From contig CALMGA010000399.1 in assembly GCA_937863205.1 (NCBI GenBank), positions 1 through 5,933 on the forward strand: a DNA stretch of 5,933 nucleotides, written 5' to 3'. The stretch's first letter is position 1. Every line of letters starts with the position of its first letter. The position numbers were made by a program, and so were the translations under genes. This DNA is from an uncultured Beijerinckiaceae bacterium (GTDB taxonomy: Bacteria; Pseudomonadota; Alphaproteobacteria; Rhizobiales; Beijerinckiaceae). The notes under the pieces were generated by a model, which saw only the letters and a list, made by a program, of their open reading frames with translations, was not told the DNA's origin and searched no databases. Of this stretch, positions 1 to 5,840 are shown piece by piece.

Positions 1-1415
1 TCGCGTCGGGCGGGCTCGACATGGAATATGCGCTGACGATGTTCCTCGACGAGCTTCTCGGACACGATCGTCTTCAAATAATCGCGCTGCATCTTGTCAA
101 AGCGCAGAGCGTAGACGTGGTCCTTGTCGCCTTCCTCGGTGGCCTCTTCGGGAAGCATCTCTCCGCCTTTCTCCGCCCTAGATGAACGGTTCTCGCTCTT
201 CTTCTTGTCCCGCCAGTTGCGGAACTGCTGCTTGATCCCGAATACGCCGTTCTTCAGGAACAGGACGACGAGCAACATGATCGTACCGATCAGGATGAGC
301 CGCAGCGGACCGAGCTGCAGGAACACCTTGTCGAGAAGGGTGACGATGAAGGTGCCGAGCACGGCGCCCTCCGATCGTCCAAGTCCGCCGATGACGAGCA
401 TCGCCACGCCAAGGAGGACCGAGTCGAAGGAGAACAGCGACGGCGAGGCGCCGTGGAAATACGACGCGTAGAAGCCGCCGATCGCGCCCAGGCCCGCCGA
501 CGAGATCACGAAGACCTTGATCCGCGCGGTTCGATAGTCGATGCCGACCGCCTCGGCGAAGGCTTCGCGCTTTTCCGGCGCCATCCGCAGGATTCGTCCC
601 AGCCTCTTGCCACTGATGAAGCGGAACATGCCGAGCGAGCACAGCATCACGACGAAGCTCGCGTAATAGCCGATCAGCAGTTCGGCCCGCGGCCCGGCCC
701 CTGCGGGGACGAAGGAGTCGGCGCCGTACAGGCCACCGGTCGCGGAACCGAAGGTGTGCGACTGGATCACGTAGACGCGGCATAGCTCGTTCAAGCCAAG
801 CGTCAGCAAGGCGTAGTAGAACCCTTCCAGTCTCGTCGCGGGAAGGGCGATGACGACGCCGAATACGAGGCCGATCAAGGCTCCGACGCCCGGCATCGAC
901 CACCAGGGCCAGCCCAGGAACACCGACGCCGCCGCCGCCGAGTAGGCTGCCGCCCCGACCACAGCCATCGTGGCCAGCGAGAAGATGCCGGCGATTCCAA
1001 GGATCAGCGTCCAGAGAAGGTTGATCGCGGAATAGATCAGGAACACCGTGCCGGCGCCGATCAGCGTGGTCTGCAGGCCGCCGCCGGACAGCAATGGCGC
1101 CACGAGCAGGGCCACGAAGCAGAGGGCCCACCAGATCGGCCGCTTGTCGACGATCGTCTTCTCGCGCCGAAGGATTTTCGGATTGTATTCCCCTCGAAGA
1201 TCCAGCACGCGGCGGCGGGTCGGCCAATAGCGTACGCGTGCCCAGGTCTTGTCGCCATGCCCCCGCCACTTGCGGTAGTATCGAAGGCGCCCGACCTTGT
1301 GCATCGTCGTGTGCGAGGCGCGCTTCTCGCGCCAGACTTGACCCGGATGCTTCCACGGATCGCACTGCGCTTCGGCGGGTTCGGCATCGCCCCGCCAGAG
1401 GGCCAGGGGGTTCAT
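1..1415 (-). CDS. livM: LivM-type ABC permease, partial (C-terminus beyond window)
   Basis: Inner-membrane permease that pairs with LivH to form the import channel. From ATG 1415 the frame is open for 471 codons to the window edge with no stop. LivM hallmarks are visible: a first membrane segment near residues 94-110, the block IFSLATMAVVGAAAYSA (144-160), LPATRLEGFYYALLTLGLNEL (191-211), and the cytoplasmic coupling loop RILRMAPEKREAFAEAVGID (274-293). The loop is followed by glycine-rich segments including VIGGLGRSEGAVLGTF (341-356). Two features are unusual: about 92 basic, aromatic-rich residues precede the first membrane segment, and a charged tail of more than 75 residues follows the last one (from about 395). 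Neither extension matches a domain I recognise. The start is uncertain. ATG 1415 has AAGG five bases upstream. TTG 1484, one base after the livH stop, has GGGAGG six bases upstream and would add 23 residues. I prefer ATG because the extra stretch contains a palindromic repeat that looks intergenic. The family call is secure; the ends are not. Confidence 0.9.
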   Translation of the reverse strand, partial: MNPLALWRGDAEPAEAQCDPWKHPGQVWREKRASHTTMHKVGRLRYYRKWRGHGDKTWARVRYWPTRRRVLDLRGEYNPKILRREKTIVDKRPIWWALCFVALLVAPLLSGGGLQTTLIGAGTVFLIYSAINLLWTLILGIAGIFSLATMAVVGAAAYSAAAASVFLGWPWWSMPGVGALIGLVFGVVIALPATRLEGFYYALLTLGLNELCRVYVIQSHTFGSATGGLYGADSFVPAGAGPRAELLIGYYASFVVMLCSLGMFRFISGKRLGRILRMAPEKREAFAEAVGIDYRTARIKVFVISSAGLGAIGGFYASYFHGASPSLFSFDSVLLGVAMLVIGGLGRSEGAVLGTFIVTLLDKVFLQLGPLRLILIGTIMLLVVLFLKNGVFGIKQQFRNWRDKKKSENRSSRAEKGGEMLPEEATEEGDKDHVYALRFDKMQRDYLKTIVSEKLVEEHRQRIFHVEPARR

Positions 1416-1433
1416 CCAAACCTTGTCCCGCGT

Positions 1434-1464
1434 TCCTTCGCCCTCGCGCAGCGATGGCGAAGGA
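1434..1464. repeat. Palindromic hairpin element at the livH/livM junction
   Basis: A 9-bp arm TCCTTCGCC (1434-1442) is matched perfectly by GGCGAAGGA (1456-1464). After one mismatch the fold continues with TCGC (1444-1447) against GCGA (1451-1454), leaving a GCA loop. The whole 31-base unit is therefore a nearly perfect GC-rich palindrome. Translated in the livM frame it gives SPSLREGEG, which looks like a read-through extragenic repeat rather than a protein motif. It lies in the 70-base gap between the livH stop and ATG 1415, or inside the livM 5' end if translation starts at TTG 1484. There is no following T-run in the minus-strand direction, so it is not a classical terminator. A role in mRNA processing or stability is inference. 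Confidence 0.7.
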
Positions 1465-1481
1465 TCCGTCACGATCTCGTC

Positions 1482-1496
1482 CAACTCAGGCCTCCC
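1482..1496 (-). promoter_or_regulatory. Alternative ribosome binding site and TTG start for livM
   Basis: GGGAGG at 1496-1491 lies inside the last codons of livH, six bases before an in-frame TTG (1484-1482). That TTG sits one base after the livH TGA. This is the best Shine-Dalgarno match near the livM start and would couple livM translation to livH termination. The competing start is ATG 1415 with a weaker AAGG. N-terminal conservation among relatives would decide between them. Confidence 0.4.
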
Positions 1497-2397
1497 GCGC
1501 CTTGTCGAGGATGCCCGCGATGCCGCGCGGACGGAACAGCAGGACCACGATGATCAGGAGGAACTGCGTGATGAGGTCGTATTGGCCGCCGAAGAAGGCC
1601 GCGGTCAGCGCCTCATTGACGCCGAGGATGACTGCGGCCGCCACCGCGCCCCCGATGCTGCCGAGCCCTCCGAGAAGCGCGACGCTCAGCCCCTTGATCA
1701 GGGGGGTGAGGCCGCTGAACGGCGAGATGAAGTAGGTCTGCGACTGCAGCACCGAGGCGAGGCCCGCCATCCCGCCGGTCAGGGCCATGACGTAGAAGCC
1801 GGTGCGCCTGACTCCGATGCCGACGAGGGCGGCCGCGTGCGGGTTCATCATCATGGCTCGGATTTCAAGCCCTCGCCGGCTCGAACGCATCCATCGCAGC
1901 GCCACTGCGAGCAGCACCACCGACGTCACCATCGCGCCCGCCTTGTCGGCGGTGAGCACAACGTTGCCCACAGGCAGCTCCCATTCGCCGAACAGCGGCG
2001 GCAGGTTCTTCGCGCGAGGCCCGAAGACGTAGAGGAGGGCCTGGGTGCCGATCAGGCTGAGGGCGAGCGACGCGATGAGACCGCGCACCGTGAAATTCGG
2101 CTTGTCGTGGATCGGAATGAAGGCGATGGCGCAGACGAGGACGCCCACCGTCGCGCCGGCGAGGATGCCCGCGAGCAGCACCACCGGACCCACGATCCAG
2201 GTCCGGTCGGCGATGGCGTCGAACTGCTGGAGCTGGTCGGCCACGAGCCATGCGCCATAGCCCGCGGCGGCGTAGGTGAACCCGTAAGCCATGTTGATGA
2301 GGCCGAGGCTCGACCAGGTGATCGAGATGCCGATCGCCAGCGTGCCATAGATGCAGGCCAGCGTGACGGCCGAGATGACGATGAAGCCGTAATCCAA
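1486..2397 (-). CDS. livH: LivH-type ABC permease
   Basis: Inner-membrane permease, 303 residues, the usual LivH length. It forms the translocation channel with LivM. The N-terminal part carries the family signature SSLGLINMAYGFTYAAAGYG (29-48), equivalent to the GxINFAHG region of LivH. Hydrophobic segments follow at about 68-95, 104-126 and 153-170. The cytoplasmic coupling region is around 175-200 (RGLEIRAMMMNPHAAALVGI), and the conserved glycine-rich segment LIKGLSVALLGGLGSIGGAV occurs at 233-252. A last membrane helix ends in LLFRPRGIAG, typical of the family C-terminus. The start is TTG at 2397, with GAGGG overlapping the livF stop just upstream. Only 7 bases separate it from livF, and livM follows directly, so it is in the same operon. 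It appears intact; the transported substrate is not evident. Confidence 0.95.
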   Translation of the reverse strand: MDYGFIVISAVTLACIYGTLAIGISITWSSLGLINMAYGFTYAAAGYGAWLVADQLQQFDAIADRTWIVGPVVLLAGILAGATVGVLVCAIAFIPIHDKPNFTVRGLIASLALSLIGTQALLYVFGPRAKNLPPLFGEWELPVGNVVLTADKAGAMVTSVVLLAVALRWMRSSRRGLEIRAMMMNPHAAALVGIGVRRTGFYVMALTGGMAGLASVLQSQTYFISPFSGLTPLIKGLSVALLGGLGSIGGAVAAAVILGVNEALTAAFFGGQYDLITQFLLIIVVLLFRPRGIAGILDKAREA

Positions 2398-2404
2398 GAT
2401 GCCC

Positions 2405-3157
2405 TCAGAGTTCGCGGCGGGTCTGCGCCGAGAGCGACGTCGACGCCTCGCCCTTCAGGATCCCGACATGCATGCCCAGGATGCGGTCGACCCGGCCTTC
2501 GAGGAGGGCGACGTTCTGCTCGGCGATGACCATGGCCGACGAACCGAGCTCGATGTCCATGAGCGCATCCATCACGGCCTTGCCGATCTTCGGCGCGAGG
2601 CCGAGCGAGGGTTCGTCGACAAGGAACAGCGCGGCGTCGCACATGAGGCCGCGACCCAGGGACACCATGCGGCGCTCGCCGCCTGAAAGCCGACCCACCG
2701 GGGTGCCCATCAACTTGCGCAATGGAGGGAATATCTTGAGGATGCCCTCCTTGCGTCGAGCGCGCTCCTTCCAAGAGCGCGGCGTGAAGGCGCCGCTGTC
2801 GAGATGCTCCTCGACGGTGAGGCCGTGGAAAATCTCGTCGCCTTGCGGCATGACGGCCAAGCCCTGTCGCACGACGAGATGGGTGTAGCGCCCTGGTCCT
2901 TGGCTGCGAGAACCGCCGACCTCCTTGCCCCTGAGCTTGATGGAGCCCCTCTGCCAGCCGGTGAGGCCGGCGATGGCGAGGAAAAGCGTCGACTTGCCGT
3001 GGCCGTTGAGGCCGACGATGCCGAGGCGTTCGCCAGGACGCACCACGAGGTCCAGGTCGTGGATGACGCGCATCGGCCCGTACCCGGCCGAGAGTCCCTT
3101 GATGTCCAGGATCGGGGTGCCGGACGCGGCGCTCTGGGAAACGGCGGCGACGCTCAT
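2405..3157 (-). CDS. livF: LivF-type ABC transporter ATP-binding protein
   Basis: Cytoplasmic ATPase, 250 residues, that pairs with LivG to drive import. All core ABC motifs are present in order: Walker A GLNGHGKS (49-56, with His where many family members have Ala), Q-loop around MPQGDEIF (103-110), an intact signature LSGGERR (157-163), Walker B LFLVDEP (177-183), and IAEQN (211-215) in the switch region. There Gln replaces the usual H-loop His, which is characteristic of LivF subunits. LTVEEHL (113-119) is the usual LivF helix after the Q-loop. An N-terminal extension of about 15 residues precedes the first strand, PILDIKGLSAGYG. The ATG overlaps the livG stop in an ATGA, and GAGGAGG lies about ten bases upstream, consistent with translational coupling. 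The gene looks intact. Confidence 0.95.
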   Translation of the reverse strand: MSVAAVSQSAASGTPILDIKGLSAGYGPMRVIHDLDLVVRPGERLGIVGLNGHGKSTLFLAIAGLTGWQRGSIKLRGKEVGGSRSQGPGRYTHLVVRQGLAVMPQGDEIFHGLTVEEHLDSGAFTPRSWKERARRKEGILKIFPPLRKLMGTPVGRLSGGERRMVSLGRGLMCDAALFLVDEPSLGLAPKIGKAVMDALMDIELGSSAMVIAEQNVALLEGRVDRILGMHVGILKGEASTSLSAQTRREL

Positions 3158-3911
3158 GCCGACTCGTCCTCCTCGACGTTCTCGAAATAGGCCGCATGGA
3201 CGCGGGGGTCCTCGATCGCCTGCGCGAGCGACCCCTCGACGATCTTCTCGCCGGCATCCATCACCATCACCCTGTCGGCGATCGTGGCCAGCAGTTCGAT
3301 GCGATGCTCGACGATCACGATCGACACGTTCATCTCCTTGGATAAACGTCGGATGAGATGATCCAGCTCGTCGACCTCGGCGTTGATCAAGCCGGCCGCG
3401 GGTTCGTCGAGGAGCAGGAGCTTCGGACGACGCATCAGCAGGCAGGCCAAAGAAGCTTGCGTCGGTTGAGCGTCTCGAGGCGCGAGGCCAGGAGCCCCTC
3501 GTCGACGTTGAGCCCGACGATTTCCATGCCCCATTCCGCGTGGTGGCGGGTGAGATAGGGGGCGAAGGCTTGGCGGGCGCCCTTCAGGACCTCCGCCACG
3601 GTGAGGTCCTCCGGTGCGACCGGCGTCTGGAACGTCCTGCCGATCCCCAGCCGCGCACGCTCGAAGAGCTTGAGACCGGTCACCTCTCGACCCTCGAACG
3701 AGACGCGGCCGGATTTCGGACGCAGGCGACCGCTCAACACCTCGAAGAGGCTCGTCTTGCCGGCACCGTTCGGGCCGATGATGCCGATAACCTCCCCACG
3801 TCCCACGGCTAACGAGATACCCTTGAGGATCTCGCGGCCGCCAAGGTCGAGCTTGATCGCCTCGCAAGCAAACAGGGGCGACATCGTCGCGGAGGTCACG
3901 ACTACACCCAC
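3154..3911 (-). pseudogene. livG: LivG-type ABC ATP-binding protein, frameshifted
   Basis: ATPase partner of LivF, split between two reading frames. Frame one (start 3911, stop 3435) encodes Walker A GPNGAGKT (residues 46-53) and the Q-loop GRTFQTP (91-97), then ends LNRRKLLWPAC. The other frame carries on with LACLLMRRPK, Walker B LLLLDEPAAG and the H-loop IVEHRIELL, ending at 3154. Adding one base at the short A-run 3449-3451 (T-run on the coding strand) restores LNRRKLLLACLLM and a normal 252-residue protein. No other damage is visible, so this is either a recent mutation or a read error. The usual LSGGQ signature is missing: LETLNRRKLL stands in its place. The start is probably GTG 3911, with AAGAAGG four bases upstream and overlapping the binding-protein stop by 10 bases. 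GTG 3899 and ATG 3884 are alternatives. The stop overlaps livF in an ATGA. Confidence 0.88.
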
Positions 3912-5191
3912 GGGACCTTCTTGAACTCGGTCTGCTTGAGCGGGAACGGATAGAAAATCTTGCTCTCCTTGTCCTGCACCTGGAAATAGAGCTGGCTCAT
4001 TCCTTTCTCGAGGTCACTCGTGCCGACCGGGTATTGCACCGCCTCCTGCCTCTTGTCGTCCATGATGGACAAGCCGCAGACGCCGCGGAACGAGCCCTTG
4101 CGGAGGGCGTCGCAATTGCCCTTGAAGTCCTCGGGCTTGCCGGTCTTCTCCCAGACGTCCTTCAGCATGTACGTGGTGTCGTAGCCGCCGCCGGTGTAGC
4201 AGAGGCCCATCACTTTGCCGGGGAAGCGCTTCTTATACTTCTCGCGGAACGCCTTGCCCTTTGCGTCGTCGTACACTCCCAGGACGGTGCTCCACACGAA
4301 GCCCTCGGCGGCCTTGCCGGCCAGTTCGAGGAATTCTGGCTGCGATGGCCCGTACTGTAGGTAGACCAGAGTGTCCTTGAGCGGGTTGGAACGGAACTGC
4401 TTGACGAAGGCCGCGTATTCGGCGGCCACCCAATGATCCACCATAACGGTGCCGGCGCCGACGCGTTTGATGTCCTGGATCACCGGGCCCCAGTCCTGCA
4501 CCGGGTACTGGATGTCCGTGATGCCGCCTAGTTCGAAGCTGCTCTTCTTCAGCGCTTCCTGGCAGGAGCGAGAGATCGTCTGGCAATAGGCGATCTGCTC
4601 CTGGATGATGTGGACCTTCTTGTTGCGCGGCTTCCAAGCGCCGCTCTTCTCAAGGTCTTCCAGGAACTTGGGGAAAGTGAAGCCATAATAGACTTCCGAA
4701 GGATCCATTTGAAAGACGTTGCCGTACTTGTCGGGGTGGGCGGCGACGAGGTCGGTCGCGGCGCGCTGGGTATTGCCGCTGATATAAGGGCAGCCGTACT
4801 GGACGGAGGCGTCCATGGCGGGGATCGGCACGAAGAGGAAGGGCGACGAGATCGCGTGGACCTTCTGAGAGACGAGATTGCGAATTGCGGCTTGGCAGCT
4901 CTCGGCATTGAGGAGGTCGACGTCGGTCATCGCGAACTTCAAAGGTCGCCCCAGGATGCCACCGGCGGCGTTGATCTCCTCCATCGCGAGGGTCGAGCCA
5001 TTCAGGTAGTCGTTGTGGTCGGCGACGCCGGCCGCTGCCGTTTGCGAGATCGTGAGGCCGATCACGATCGGCTCGCCGCCCGGCTTGTTGGCGGCTGACG
5101 CGGGACCCGCGATGGCGCCCGTGCCCAAAGCGGCCCCCGCGCCCGCCAATCCCCTCATCAACTGCCTGCGATCGACTCCGTCCTGTGACAT
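3902..5191 (-). CDS. Tat-exported periplasmic substrate-binding protein of a Liv-type transporter
   Basis: Periplasmic receptor, 429 residues, first gene of the operon, delivering substrate to the LivHM permease. The N-terminus has a twin-arginine signal: DRRQLMRGLAG (7-17), a hydrophobic alanine/glycine stretch, and a likely cleavage after ASA (31-33). The mature protein begins the type I fold PIVIGLTISQTAAAGV (41-56), followed by ALAMEEINAAGG-like STLAMEEINAAGGILGRPL (66-84). This pattern is typical of the Peripla_BP_6 / LivJ-like family. Later segments include HAISSPFLFVPIPAMDASV (112-130), where the substrate-contacting loop usually lies, and GTVMVDHWVAAEYAAFVKQF (247-266). Seven cysteines are present (99, 134, 203, 210, 331, 360, 372), many for this class. 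ATG 5191 is preferred because it retains the complete Tat motif; only a weak GGGG-type ribosome site precedes it. The ligand could be an amino acid, amide or other small acid and cannot be assigned. Confidence 0.93.
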   Translation of the reverse strand: MSQDGVDRRQLMRGLAGAGAALGTGAIAGPASAANKPGGEPIVIGLTISQTAAAGVADHNDYLNGSTLAMEEINAAGGILGRPLKFAMTDVDLLNAESCQAAIRNLVSQKVHAISSPFLFVPIPAMDASVQYGCPYISGNTQRAATDLVAAHPDKYGNVFQMDPSEVYYGFTFPKFLEDLEKSGAWKPRNKKVHIIQEQIAYCQTISRSCQEALKKSSFELGGITDIQYPVQDWGPVIQDIKRVGAGTVMVDHWVAAEYAAFVKQFRSNPLKDTLVYLQYGPSQPEFLELAGKAAEGFVWSTVLGVYDDAKGKAFREKYKKRFPGKVMGLCYTGGGYDTTYMLKDVWEKTGKPEDFKGNCDALRKGSFRGVCGLSIMDDKRQEAVQYPVGTSDLEKGMSQLYFQVQDKESKIFYPFPLKQTEFKKVPWV

Positions 5192-5300
5192 GCCGAGCCC
5201 CGTCTCTGTCGTGGTGATCCGTCCGCCGCGGCCCGCCTTCGCGGACCGATCGTCCCGCGGCGCTCCGAAGCTAGTCGCGGCCTGCGGTCGCGGTCAATCC
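5192..5300 (-). promoter_or_regulatory. Presumed leader/promoter region of the transporter operon
   Basis: No gene is seen between the binding-protein ATG and the IS remnant. A TTGACC (5297-5292) is the best -35-like hexamer on the minus strand. The -10 position 17 bases further on reads CTAGCT (5274-5269), a poor match, so the promoter assignment is weak. It would leave a GC-rich 5' leader of roughly 75 bases. No riboswitch fold or transcription terminator was recognised. Confidence 0.25.
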
Positions 5301-5306
5301 CATGAA

Positions 5307-5337
5307 GCAAGAAGAATTCTCTGGAGTGAAATCTTGC
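5307..5337. promoter_or_regulatory. Inverted repeat, possible operator
   Basis: GCAAGA (5307-5312) and TCTTGC (5332-5337) form perfect 6-base arms around a 19-base spacer that contains the palindrome AGAATTCT. The site lies just upstream of the weak TTGACC element of the transporter operon, where an activator or repressor could bind. No adjacent regulator gene is visible, and repeats this short can arise by chance. Confidence 0.2.
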
Positions 5338-5419
5338 GCGTCCTCCGGTTCGGTAGACGGGGTCGGACGCGTGACGCGCCGGCCGCCCGGGACGATCCTC
5401 ATGCAGAGGCAATCGTATC

Positions 5420-5450
5420 TTGAGATCGATTACCTGCAAAAAAGTATAAT
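5420..5450 (+). promoter_or_regulatory. Sigma-70-like promoter facing the IS remnant
   Basis: A perfect TATAAT (5445-5450) is preceded by TTGAGA (5420-5425) with a 19-base spacer, slightly longer than optimal. The surrounding DNA is markedly AT-richer than the operon. Transcription would start near 5457 and run into the leader and transposase fragment. It may belong to the insertion sequence or have been present before it. Confidence 0.4.
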
Positions 5451-5488
5451 CCTGATCATCGGCGCTACACTTCATTTTGGTTGAGGTC

Positions 5489-5539
5489 ATGAATTTATGG
5501 CGCGGGAACCTCATCAAGGCTGAGAAGGAGCTTCAATGA
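5489..5539 (+). CDS. Possible 16-residue leader peptide before the transposase
   Basis: The short frame reads MNLWRGNLIKAEKELQ and its TGA overlaps the transposase ATG as ATGA (5536-5539). GAGG lies only about two bases before its ATG, a poor spacing. Its position downstream of the TATAAT box and its overlap with the next start would allow coupled translation. With 16 codons it may be chance; nothing else supports it. Confidence 0.25.
   Translation: MNLWRGNLIKAEKELQ
5525..5530 (+). promoter_or_regulatory. Strong Shine-Dalgarno for the transposase start
   Basis: AAGGAG sits five bases before ATG 5536. It is among the clearest ribosome binding sites in the window and fixes the start of the IS5-type fragment on the plus strand. 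Confidence 0.6.
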
Positions 5540-5640
5540 GCATGCCTCGTCGCTACGAGATGTCTGACTTTGAAAGATTGGTGATCCAACCGCCGTTGCC
5601 CTACAAGCCGCCGAGGAATGACCATAGGACGATAAAGGGC
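5536..5640 (+). pseudogene. IS5-family transposase, N-terminal remnant
   Basis: The first ~35 codons read MSMPRRYEMSDFERLVIQPP, then LPYKPPRNDHRTIKG. This resembles the N-terminus of IS5-family (IS427-like) transposases, in which a PRRYELSDFEW-type start is followed by an I-x-PLLP-x-KP stretch and a VDDRRVLNG-like segment. After about residue 35 the similarity stops abruptly. The frame stays open to the window end (5933), but its translation becomes Arg/Cys/Ala-rich and lacks the RTG-PW-DLP block expected next, so the catalytic DDE domain is absent. The fragment cannot encode an active transposase. The family call is from memory of the motif; the end at 5640 is approximate. Confidence 0.6.
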
Positions 5641-5840
5641 CGACCCTGCCGCGCAAGCTGCTGGTGTGGCGTTGGAGCCCGCATTGGTGCTTGCCGGCTC
5701 GCTGCGGCCAACGCCGTCCGGTGCGATCCACCGATCCGCCACCAAGGGGCGCGCCTGCCAAAGACTCCGGCGATCGTATCGTTGACACATACGGCGGTCG
5801 CAAGTGGACTCCGCCGACGGGGTTCCGGGCGACGTGAGCG
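5641..5840. other. No recognisable gene
   Basis: Open frames exist on both strands here, but none shows a known motif, a good ribosome site or a convincing start. One plus-strand frame ends in VDTYGGRKWTPPTGFRAT with a stop at about 5835; I could not link it to a family. The stretch may be further decayed IS or rearranged DNA between the transposase fragment and the next gene. Confidence 0.4.

Larger units (their letters stand above)
5481..5640 (+). mobile_element. Truncated IS5-type insertion sequence
   Basis: This region combines the transposase N-terminal remnant, its ribosome site and upstream leader DNA. No terminal inverted repeat pair or target duplication was found, so both borders are guesses. 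The left border may lie in the AT-rich stretch from about 5400. The IS lies upstream of the transporter operon and points away from it, so it does not disrupt a transporter gene. Confidence 0.4.

Noticed and set aside
178..1419. 413-codon minus-strand open frame
   Set aside because: Its translation is Arg/Pro/Gly-rich with no family motif. The frame offset by one base gives an unmistakable LivM over the same DNA and has no stop before the window edge.
1423..2529. 368-codon plus-strand open frame antisense to livH and livF
   Set aside because: Asp/Glu/Arg/His-rich low-complexity translation, typical of the antisense of GC-rich membrane-protein genes. It lies opposite clearly identified genes.
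2052..3257. 401-codon minus-strand open frame across livF and livH
   Set aside because: Ser/Arg/Pro-rich shadow of the true livF and livH frames, with no domain of its own.
3446..3458. Programmed -1 frameshift site in livG
   Set aside because: The sequence at the shift does not permit convincing tandem re-pairing after a -1 slip, and no downstream stimulatory structure was evident. A one-base deletion or read error is simpler.
5158..5517. 119-codon minus-strand open frame upstream of the binding protein
   Set aside because: Overlaps the start of the binding protein in another frame, has no recognisable motif or good ribosome site, and crosses the presumed promoter region.
5782..5787. Perfect TTGACA -35 hexamer on the plus strand
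   Set aside because: No -10-like sequence occurs 16-18 bases downstream (TGGACT lies there), and no gene follows.
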